From assembly GCA_964541595.1 (NCBI GenBank), contig CAZIRO010000032.1, positions 1-20,288 on the forward strand: a stretch of DNA of 20,288 nucleotides, read 5' to 3'. The notes under the pieces were generated by a model. It had not been told where the DNA came from and ran no database searches. It was given only the letters and a program-made list of their open reading frames with translations. Both the position numbers and the translations under genes were made by a program. This stretch comes from CAZIRO01 sp964541595. GTDB taxonomy: Bacteria; Acidobacteriota; HRBIN11. Shown piece by piece: positions 14,588 to 20,288 of this stretch. Position 1 is the stretch's first letter; every line of letters starts with the position of its first letter.

Positions 14588-14849
14588 CGAGATCGGGACA
14601 GGCCATGGGACACGGTGGGTCCCCATGCGGTCATGCGCTATCCCCCGCCCATGCGATGCCCCGTCCCCTGTCTTCCGTCTCCCGTCCCGGATACCGGATA
14701 CCTGACACCTGGGACCTGAGACCTGACACCTGACATCTGGGACCTGAGACCCGACACCCGACACCTGGGACCTGACACCTGGGACCCGGTATCGACCGGA
14801 GCCTCCGCGCACCCGACACATCCCCGTCCCAATGCCTGTTCCGATCTCG
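14588..14849. repeat. inverted-repeat-bounded intergenic element, copy B (long heptad array)
   Basis: The ends form a 24-bp inverted repeat (14588-14611 and 14826-14849, 21 of 24 positions pairing). The left ~98 bp are nearly identical to copy A, with three differences. The middle is a perfect-register array of 15 heptanucleotide units at 14688-14792, consensus CTGRSAC, with variants CTGACAC, CTGGGAC, CTGAGAC, CCGACAC and CGGATAC. The array has ten more units than copy A, which explains almost all of the length difference. The core CGACCGG and the right arm are shared. The 7-nt period rules out a protein repeat constraint. The element fills most of the 410-bp gap between tRNA-Ser(TGA) and plsY. 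Confidence 0.88.
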
Positions 14850-14861
14850 CGATCCATAGCG

Positions 14862-14890
14862 TTGCATCCCGCCGGAATGTCCATCAGAAT
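14862..14890 (+). promoter_or_regulatory. weak candidate promoter of plsY-gpsA
   Basis: TTGCAT (14862-14867) and CAGAAT (14885-14890) are 17 bp apart, just outside the right end of repeat copy B and 56 bp before the plsY start. Each box matches the sigma70 consensus at only four of six positions. It is listed because nothing better lies in the 97 bp between the repeat and plsY. Confidence 0.3.
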
Positions 14891-14946
14891 ACTCTCGGTA
14901 TGCAGGAACCGTACGGTGTGACCCCCATCTTATCCGGGAGTCCGTG

Positions 14947-15561
14947 ATGGGTACCGCCATACTCCTGAGTGCGATCGGATTCTTCGCGGGATCGATACCA
15001 TTCGGATGGGTCCTGACCCGACTTCGCGGGATCGATATCCAGCGCATCGGCAGTGGGAACATCGGTGCTACCAATGTGACACGTGCACTCGGACCTGGAT
15101 GGGGTCTCGTGGTCTTTCTGCTCGACGCGGCCAAGGGCGGCCTGCCGGTGGTGCTTGCCCGTATGGTGACACCGGAACAACCGGCGGTATGGGCGTGGAC
15201 TGGACTCGCGGCGATCTGCGGACATATGTTCACACCCTGGCTGCGTTTTCGGGGCGGCAAGGGCGTGGCCACGGGATTCGGTGCGTTTCTCGTCATTGCA
15301 CCCTGGGCCGCACTCATGGCACTGGGGACGTTCATGGTCATCCTCGCCATATTTCGCATTGTCTCTGTCGCCTCTCTGACGGCAGCTGCAGCGTTCGTCA
15401 TCTACTTACGCGTATTCTTTCACGCACCATGGATGATGTGGTGGCCGGCACTCCTCGCAGTCGTCCTCATCTGGATACGCCATCGGGACAACCTGCTCCG
15501 TCTGATGCAGGGTCAGGAGGTCAGTGTGATCGATGACCTGACGGCCAGGAGACGGTCATGA
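14947..15561 (+). CDS. plsY: glycerol-3-phosphate acyltransferase PlsY
   Basis: This 204-residue membrane protein has five or more TM helices and the PlsY motifs: GSIPFGW near the N-terminus, IGSGNIGATNV (~35-45, motif 1), and CGHMFTPWLRFRGGKGVATG (motif 2, including GGKGVAT). PlsY transfers the acyl chain from acyl-phosphate to glycerol-3-phosphate, the first step of phospholipid synthesis in bacteria with PlsX/PlsY. ATG 14947 is preferred over GTG 14944 because GGGAG (14936-14940) is 6 nt away. Its stop overlaps gpsA (ATGA), so the enzyme making its substrate is translationally coupled to it. Confidence 0.95.
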   Translation: MGTAILLSAIGFFAGSIPFGWVLTRLRGIDIQRIGSGNIGATNVTRALGPGWGLVVFLLDAAKGGLPVVLARMVTPEQPAVWAWTGLAAICGHMFTPWLRFRGGKGVATGFGAFLVIAPWAALMALGTFMVILAIFRIVSVASLTAAAAFVIYLRVFFHAPWMMWWPALLAVVLIWIRHRDNLLRLMQGQEVSVIDDLTARRRS

Positions 15562-16595
15562 ACATTGGCATTATCGGTGCCGGCAGCTGGGGCACGGCCC
15601 TTGCCATCCATCTGCGCCGACTTGGGCATCGCATCCGCGTCTGGGTGCACGGCGAGGAAACGTTCACTCTGTTACAGCAACACCGTGAAAACACGCTCTA
15701 CCTCCCGGGCATTGCCCTGCCGGACGGAATCACGTTCACCCGGCATCCGGAAGCGCTCCTGCACAGCGATCCGGACTGCGTGATCCTGGCCGTACCCTCA
15801 CGTTTCGCACGATCGACGTTGCGCCTGTTTCAATCCGCCTGGAACCGGTTGAAAACCCCACCCGTTGTGGTTTCCGCCATTAAGGGTATCGAGTCCGACA
15901 CCCTGGCCACGATGACCGAGGTCATCCATCAGGAGTGGCCGCATCTCCCGGATGATCACCTGCTCGTCCTCTCCGGTCCGAGTTTCGCCCGCGAAGTCGC
16001 TGAACAGAAACCCACGGCCATTGTCATCGCCGGACCCTCCGAGCCGATCAACCGGGACATCCAGCGCGTATTCCACGGACGTAACCTGCGGGTTTATCGC
16101 AATACGGATCGCAGGGGTGTCGAACTCGGTGGCGCGATGAAAAACGTCATCGCGCTGGCCGCCGGGATGGTCACCGGTGCCCAGCTCGGACATAATGCAC
16201 TGGCGGCCCTCATCACCCGCGGACTGGTCGAGATGGTTCGCCTCGGTACGGCAATGGGCGCGCTGCCCGAGACGTTTTACGGGTTGTCCGGAATCGGGGA
16301 TCTCGTGCTGACGTGCACAGGCCCTCTCAGTCGGAACCGTATGGTGGGATACCGGTTGGGATTGGGGGAGTCCCTGTCGCAGATCATGGAAGGCTTTCGT
16401 ATGGCCGTGGAGGGAATTCCCACCACACGGGCACTGTACCGGTGGGCACAGCAGCACGGGATTGAAACGCCGATCATTCAGGCTGTCTATCGCGTTCTAT
16501 ATGAGGACGAGCCCCTGGTGCGCGCGCTGCGGCGTCTGCTTGAACGTCCCATGAAACCGGAACACCCCCTGCCATCCGAGGAAACTGTTCAATAA
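15558..16595 (+). CDS. gpsA: glycerol-3-phosphate dehydrogenase [NAD(P)+]
   Basis: This 345-residue protein has the N-terminal Rossmann motif GIIGAGSWGTALA (residues 4-16), SAIKGIE with Lys109, LSGPSFAREVA (~138-147), GAMKNVIALAAG with catalytic Lys195, and FYGLSGIGDLVLTCTG near residue 250. GpsA reduces dihydroxyacetone phosphate to sn-glycerol-3-phosphate for phospholipids. ATG 15558 overlaps the plsY stop. Its last 7 bp overlap the end of nth on the opposite strand (16589-16595), leaving no room for a terminator between the convergent genes. Length and motifs are complete. Confidence 0.97.
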   Translation: MNIGIIGAGSWGTALAIHLRRLGHRIRVWVHGEETFTLLQQHRENTLYLPGIALPDGITFTRHPEALLHSDPDCVILAVPSRFARSTLRLFQSAWNRLKTPPVVVSAIKGIESDTLATMTEVIHQEWPHLPDDHLLVLSGPSFAREVAEQKPTAIVIAGPSEPINRDIQRVFHGRNLRVYRNTDRRGVELGGAMKNVIALAAGMVTGAQLGHNALAALITRGLVEMVRLGTAMGALPETFYGLSGIGDLVLTCTGPLSRNRMVGYRLGLGESLSQIMEGFRMAVEGIPTTRALYRWAQQHGIETPIIQAVYRVLYEDEPLVRALRRLLERPMKPEHPLPSEETVQ

Positions 16596-17272
16596 CGTTT
16601 GTCCGGGAAGTAACAGAACGCATCGATCGGGCATCCCGCGCATGTCGGACGGGGTGCTTTACAGTGACGACGTCCGTGGAATGCGATGAGTGGATGGATG
16701 TCGATCCAGTCCGACTGCGGGATCACCTCCCGTAATTCTTCCTCCATTCGGTCCCGGTCCCGCTGGTGGGACCAATCGAGCCGCTGCGCGACCCGATGCA
16801 TGTGCGTATCAACCACGATGCCGCTCGGTCGACCGAACGCGTGATTCAGAATAAGAATGGCCGTTTTCTTACCGACACCGGGCAGCGTCACCAGATCGTC
16901 CAGTCGATCCGGAACGTTCCCCTGAAAGCGTTCTACCAGCGCACGGGCGCATTCCAGGAGAAACCGCGCCTTTTGCCGATAATACCCGGTGGGTTTGATC
17001 TGGTCCATGAGTTCTTGCGGATCGGCAGCGGCAAGTGCACGGGCGTCCGGATAACGTGTGAACAGCGATGGCGTGACCTGATTGACGCGTTCGTCCGTCG
17101 TCTGCGCCGCGAGTATGGTCGCAACCAGTAGCTGGAACGGGTTGTCAAACCGCAGAACAAGCCGCGCGTCCGGGTAGTGGTCGCGCAGTGTCCGAATGAT
17201 CGTGCGCACCCGTTCCGGTTGCCGATTCAAACCGGTCGACCATTCCGGGATTCGCGATGTACGGCGTACCAT
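16589..17272 (-). CDS. nth: endonuclease III (DNA glycosylase/AP lyase)
   Basis: This 227-residue protein has the helix-hairpin-helix LPGVGKKTA (~130-138) with catalytic Lys136, the catalytic Asp155 in VVDTHMHRV, and the four-cysteine [4Fe-4S] motif C-X6-C-X2-C-X5-C (Cys204, 211, 214, 220). It removes oxidised pyrimidines and nicks the abasic site in base excision repair. ATG 17272 follows a GAGGG stretch in minus-strand reading. The N-terminus is about 15 residues longer than E. coli Nth. It is the last gene of the RsbW-like/DUF4388/CHI-like run, 86 bp behind its neighbour. Confidence 0.96.
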   Translation of the reverse strand: MVRRTSRIPEWSTGLNRQPERVRTIIRTLRDHYPDARLVLRFDNPFQLLVATILAAQTTDERVNQVTPSLFTRYPDARALAAADPQELMDQIKPTGYYRQKARFLLECARALVERFQGNVPDRLDDLVTLPGVGKKTAILILNHAFGRPSGIVVDTHMHRVAQRLDWSHQRDRDRMEEELREVIPQSDWIDIHPLIAFHGRRHCKAPRPTCAGCPIDAFCYFPDKRY

Positions 17273-17358
17273 ACGGTTGCCCTCAATTCTGCAGGTTCAG
17301 TTTCACCATATCCGGGGTACCCGGTTGCACGATGGTCATTACCAGAACGAATGGCCCT

Positions 17359-18027
17359 TTACGGAGCGGAGGCCGCTCGCAGTCGACCCGGAAGATCCCG
17401 CAACAGCGACGCCTTCATCTTCTTATGCACCGGTCGGGCGCCGAGCCAGATACCGGTAATCGCCCGTTGCAGGGTCGGATCATCGATGGTCACCACGGGA
17501 CGGTCGGCGAATCGGATGTGCACACGGGACTGTGCATCGATCCAGATCTGGATCTCCTGTCCATCCCGAATGTCGAAATTCGTGGCTGCGAGGAACTGCC
17601 GGACACCCGGCTGGTCCGGATCGAACGCGCCATCGGGCCAGTTCTTTTGCAACCCCTCGCGAAACGCGTCCACGATCTTCCGGGCATCGACGTTGCGTAC
17701 GAAATGCAACACAAACGCGTGGGCCACCCCACCCCGGATGAGTGCCTGCGCGATGGTTTCGGGATCTGCCGTATCGCCCACACGCTGATGCAACACCGGA
17801 ATATCGACATACAGGCACATACCGTAGACTTTAAAGATGAACTTCTTCCGTACGGCCGTGCCCACGCAATCCAGGGCGGGACCGAGTGCTGCGCCGTCCA
17901 GAAACGGGCGCGTGGTCGGGAAACGGGTTTTGGTGGAGGGTTCAACGATCTCCTGGGCAATACCCGTACCGGGGCCGAGTGCCCAGATACTCCAGACGAT
18001 GCATATCACGGTCCATAGGTGTCGCAT
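17359..18027 (-). CDS. exported chalcone-isomerase-like protein
   Basis: This 222-residue protein begins at ATG 18027 with GGAGAGGG upstream; the longer open frame is not used. Residues 1-25 (MRHLWTVICIVWSIWALGPG then TGIAQ) look like a Sec signal peptide with cleavage near AQ-E. The mature part has GTAVRKKFIFKVYGMCLYVD and FVLHFVRNVDARKIVDAF, and a C-terminal ITGIWLGARP segment. These are features of bacterial periplasmic chalcone-isomerase-like (CHI-fold) proteins, which lack proven isomerase activity and probably bind fatty acids or other hydrophobic ligands. It follows the DUF4388 gene by 34 bp. Fold assignment is by motif; function is unknown. Confidence 0.75.
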   Translation of the reverse strand: MRHLWTVICIVWSIWALGPGTGIAQEIVEPSTKTRFPTTRPFLDGAALGPALDCVGTAVRKKFIFKVYGMCLYVDIPVLHQRVGDTADPETIAQALIRGGVAHAFVLHFVRNVDARKIVDAFREGLQKNWPDGAFDPDQPGVRQFLAATNFDIRDGQEIQIWIDAQSRVHIRFADRPVVTIDDPTLQRAITGIWLGARPVHKKMKASLLRDLPGRLRAASAP

Positions 18028-18061
18028 TGCGGACCCTCTCCGTATGCGGTGAGATGAATAT

Positions 18062-18871
18062 TCACGGTGACTCTGCATCATCCCGCTCCACCGGATCCGT
18101 CCACAACGGTTGGGGACGCTGGACCTTCAGACGGAACCGGCGTTCTACCGGATATACGCGTTCCAGAACATACAGACCGTATAATAGACGGGCCATACGG
18201 TCCGGATGAAGCGGTCCCTGTTGCAAAATGTCCGCTAACGACCGCTCGCCGTCCAGCAGCGGCAACACACGGCGTTCTTCGGGCTGCAGACCGAGTTCAT
18301 GAACCTCCATCGGGAGGCGGGGATCCGCACGTAAATAAACCGCGAGACCACCGACGTGTGCGATACACATGCGGGTGTCCGGTAAGCGCCGCACACCGGC
18401 GATGATCGTGCGTGGAATGGTCATATTCAGTTTGATCAACTCCTGATCCCGGTACTGCCCGATCGTGAAGTCCACCTCACCGTGGTCCCATGCAAAAACG
18501 CTCAGGACGATATCTTCGATCTGCTGCTGAACGGCCTGAAACAACTGACGGGCCGTCAATACACCCATTTCAACGAGAATACGTCCCAGGCGTTTGGTCT
18601 TCTGTTGTTTCCACAGACGGACCGCCTCCTGATATGTGGCGGGGTCCAGCACGCCGCGTCGGATCAGGAATTCCCCCAGCCGGTCGGCGGGGAGATTCGA
18701 GGTGGCAAAGATGATCCGGCCATGGCGGACGTACAGTCGCTTTTCGATCGGGGGACGGCGGAGTGTGATCACGCCCGGTACCCCGTAGGCGTGTACTTTC
18801 TTCAGGATCACCGGTAACGGAATCGATTCGATCGTAGCGACGAACCGGTACTTCGACGCCGGGGGTTGCAC
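18062..18871 (-). CDS. DUF4388 (PATAN-like) signalling protein
   Basis: This 269-residue protein has at residues ~5-130 a DUF4388 pattern: FVATIESIPLPVILKKVHAY, GVITL, KRLYVRHGRIIFATSN, GEFLIRRGVLD, then RLGRILVEMGVLTARQLFQAV. The C-terminal half carries MEVHELGLQPEERRVLPLLDGERSLADIL, the Asp-Gly-Glu/Arg-Ser helical repeat common in such proteins. DUF4388/PATAN domains occur in gliding, polarity and two-component circuits, with no enzymatic role known. The upstream stop overlaps a GTG at 18877, but GGGAG is only 1 nt from it and 7 nt from GTG 18871, so 18871 is chosen. Translation is coupled to the RsbW-like kinase. Confidence 0.75.
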   Translation of the reverse strand: MQPPASKYRFVATIESIPLPVILKKVHAYGVPGVITLRRPPIEKRLYVRHGRIIFATSNLPADRLGEFLIRRGVLDPATYQEAVRLWKQQKTKRLGRILVEMGVLTARQLFQAVQQQIEDIVLSVFAWDHGEVDFTIGQYRDQELIKLNMTIPRTIIAGVRRLPDTRMCIAHVGGLAVYLRADPRLPMEVHELGLQPEERRVLPLLDGERSLADILQQGPLHPDRMARLLYGLYVLERVYPVERRFRLKVQRPQPLWTDPVERDDAESP

Positions 18872-18873
18872 GA

Positions 18874-19320
18874 TCACGCTCCCACGATCGGATTGCGGTA
18901 TGGCGTGCGTTGCTGCATACGTACACACGTGCCGCGCGCGGTCATTTGAAAGTCCACCCGTTCGATCATGGCGCGGATCAGAAAGATACCCCGTCCGTGA
19001 GGGTTCAACAGGTTTTCCGGAGCGGTCGGATCGGGCAGGTGGGTCGGATCGAATCCGCTGCCCTGATCCCACACCTCGACAGTCCATCCGTTGGGTTCTA
19101 AGATAAAGTGGATTTCAACGAATTTGGAGGCATCCTGCCGATTTCCATGAATCACCGCATTCGCCACGGCTTCGTGAAATGCGAGCAAATAGTTATCCCG
19201 TTCGTCTTCGGTACCGGCATAGGCGTGAAAAATCGCCCGGGCGATCCCTTCCGCCAGTGAGATATATGCAAGTTGGCTTGGAAAGGTCAGCCAGACGTGT
19301 ACAGACTCTCTGAACGCCAT
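18874..19320 (-). CDS. RsbW/SpoIIAB-like serine kinase (HATPase_c anti-sigma family)
   Basis: This 148-residue protein is one GHKL ATPase domain: N box AFHEAVANAVIHGN (Glu50, Asn54), G1 box DQGSGFD (Asp85) and G2 box NPHGRGIFLI (~107-114). There is no histidine-kinase dimer domain. This is the layout of RsbW/SpoIIAB-type anti-sigma factors and switch kinases that phosphorylate STAS-domain antagonists. No sigma factor, STAS protein or PP2C phosphatase is in the window, so the partner is unknown. It heads the operon with DUF4388 and lies 47 bp from the divergent methyltransferase-like gene. ATG 19320 has an AAGGG about 9 nt upstream. Confidence 0.88.
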   Translation of the reverse strand: MAFRESVHVWLTFPSQLAYISLAEGIARAIFHAYAGTEDERDNYLLAFHEAVANAVIHGNRQDASKFVEIHFILEPNGWTVEVWDQGSGFDPTHLPDPTAPENLLNPHGRGIFLIRAMIERVDFQMTARGTCVRMQQRTPYRNPIVGA

Positions 19321-19367
19321 CTAAACGCGCCCTTATCCACCGGATCAATACACGGCATGGAAAACCG

Positions 19368-20186
19368 ATGATGGATACCCTGCACATCATTGCACAGAAC
19401 ATCAACAGTGTCAATCCGGCGGTACGTCGTATCGTTCTGGAACGCCACGTGGGGCGTCTCCGGCGGCTGCTGCGTCGTATTCAGGCGGCCGGTGCCACCG
19501 CGGTCGATATCGCGATCGACTTTCCCGGCATGGACCGATTGGATGCGTATCGATGGGTTCTGGACCAGATGCGCAACACGACGCCCGCGTTGCGCCCCGT
19601 GATCGACTGGCCGGATCCCGCCGCGTGGCATGCGCTTCTGCCACATGCGGGGGCCGGCGCGATTGTGAACTCGCTACACGCGTATCCGCTGCATGCAGAC
19701 GCGCTTCGTGTGCTTGCTGCACACCGTCCCGGCGTGATTGTGCTCTGTGCGACGGAAACCACCACACGCCTCACTCCGGCAGAGCGGCTGGACCTCGCAT
19801 ACGCGGCGTACCGCGCCTTACGGTCCTGTGGAATTCCGGATTCGGCAATTTACTTTGACGCATTGTTGTTCCCGTACCGGTATGCCCGCGTGGGCACATC
19901 TCCCGAGGACACGCTGGAAACCGTGCGCCGGTTGCGGCGGCATTTTCCCGGATGTCACATTCTCATCGCCCTGGAAAATCTCACCTTTCGCATGCCGTCA
20001 AAGATCGCCTATCAATCTGCGTTTCTGGCGATGGCTATCGCCGCCGGTGTGGACACGGTCATGATGGACCCGTTGCGCCGGCCTGTACGCGCGGTAGCGC
20101 GTGCCGCATGGACGCTGACACGGGTTTCGTCGGAACAACCCGCGCATGTGACCGGGAACGGGAACACCTGTTCGTCGAATACGTGA
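19368..20186 (+). CDS. divergent pterin-binding (methyltetrahydrofolate methyltransferase-like) protein
   Basis: This 272-residue protein follows the TIM-barrel pattern of pterin-binding proteins (AcsE, MetH folate domain, DHPS). LHIIAQNINSVNPAV at the start replaces IGERIN. GAIVNSLHAYP stands for the MINSIS strand. IYFDALLFPYRY stands for the IDPLV.P strand. ALENLTFRMPSK replaces the SNVSFGLP loop, followed by AFLAMAIAAGVDTVMMDPL. Fold membership is convincing, but several substrate-site residues differ from the family norm. It may therefore bind another pterin or have lost methyl transfer. No corrinoid protein or acetyl-CoA synthase is nearby. ATG 19368 is used; ATG 19371 is equally possible. 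Confidence 0.7.
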   Translation: MMDTLHIIAQNINSVNPAVRRIVLERHVGRLRRLLRRIQAAGATAVDIAIDFPGMDRLDAYRWVLDQMRNTTPALRPVIDWPDPAAWHALLPHAGAGAIVNSLHAYPLHADALRVLAAHRPGVIVLCATETTTRLTPAERLDLAYAAYRALRSCGIPDSAIYFDALLFPYRYARVGTSPEDTLETVRRLRRHFPGCHILIALENLTFRMPSKIAYQSAFLAMAIAAGVDTVMMDPLRRPVRAVARAAWTLTRVSSEQPAHVTGNGNTCSSNT

Positions 20187-20213
20187 TGATCCGTCCCGGC
20201 CAGGTGCTGAGGG

Positions 20214-20242
20214 TTGACAACAGCTGATGGATGATGTAGATT
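20214..20242 (+). promoter_or_regulatory. sigma70-type promoter reading out of the window
   Basis: A perfect -35 box TTGACA (20214-20219), a 17-bp spacer and a -10 box TAGATT (20237-20242, four of six) lie in the 102 bp after the methyltransferase-like gene. A purine-rich GGGGGAGG stretch near 20272-20279 may be the ribosome site of a gene starting just beyond the right edge. Confidence 0.6.
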
Positions 20243-20288
20243 TTACGGAATTCCATGGTATTTTTGGGATTGGGGGAGGCGTATCGGG

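Noticed and set aside
14688..14792. Possible CRISPR array
   Set aside because: The units are 7 nt, contiguous, with no unique spacers and no cas genes; it is a minisatellite.
14631..15401. 256-codon minus-strand frame across repeat B and plsY
   Set aside because: Half of it is translated heptad repeat and the rest is antisense to the well-supported plsY.
17177..18018. Plus-strand frames opposite nth and the CHI-like gene
   Set aside because: They are shadows of genes with clear catalytic motifs or signal peptide on the minus strand.

Overview
The window looks like chromosomal DNA of a moderately GC-rich diderm (Gram-negative-type) bacterium. Two membranes are inferred from a type III secretion (T3SS) export apparatus. 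The housekeeping content (tsaD, plsY-gpsA, nth, acpS, a MerR regulator beside tRNA-Pro, DUF4388 and RsbW-like signalling proteins) would fit lineages such as Nitrospirota, Acidobacteriota or former Deltaproteobacteria. The sequence alone does not let me assign a phylum.

Layout. (i) 1-1475, plus strand: the 3' end of tsaD, a DUF420/CtaM-like membrane protein, a PqqD-like protein, and a soluble S26-type (SEC11-like Ser/His/Asp) peptidase. The peptidase gene runs tail-to-tail into the next operon with a 156-bp overlap. (ii) 1320-12417, minus strand: one long, tightly coupled operon, in transcription order a FliK/SctP-like protein, SctQ with an embedded FHA domain, a FliO-like protein, SctR, SctS, SctT, SctU, SctV, a tail-anchored FHA protein, and a 735-residue FHA-TM-IPT/TIG protein. 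Five export-gate proteins, the cytoplasmic ring protein and the length-control protein are present. No ATPase, secretin, inner ring, needle or effector gene is in the window. All three FHA domains keep the phosphothreonine-binding signature residues. (iii) 12418-14946: acpS, an RRM RNA-binding protein, tRNA-Pro(GGG), a small MerR regulator, tRNA-Ser(GCT) and tRNA-Ser(TGA), all on the minus strand. Flanking them are two copies of an inverted-repeat-bounded intergenic element carrying a variable heptanucleotide array. (iv) 14947-16595, plus strand: plsY-gpsA, for glycerol-3-phosphate production and acylation. (v) 16589-19320, minus strand: an RsbW-like kinase, a DUF4388 protein, an exported chalcone-isomerase-like protein, and endonuclease III. 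(vi) 19368-end, plus strand: a divergent pterin-binding methyltransferase-like protein, then a good sigma70-type promoter firing out of the window.

Most unusual content: the FHA-rich, FliO-containing T3SS operon, which suggests a secretion apparatus under Ser/Thr phospho-control, and the MITE-like repeat family with a heptad minisatellite. A probable degenerate third copy of that repeat lies inside the T3SS operon between sctR and sctS. The PqqD plus soluble S26 peptidase pair is a further candidate for an uncharacterised peptide-maturation system.
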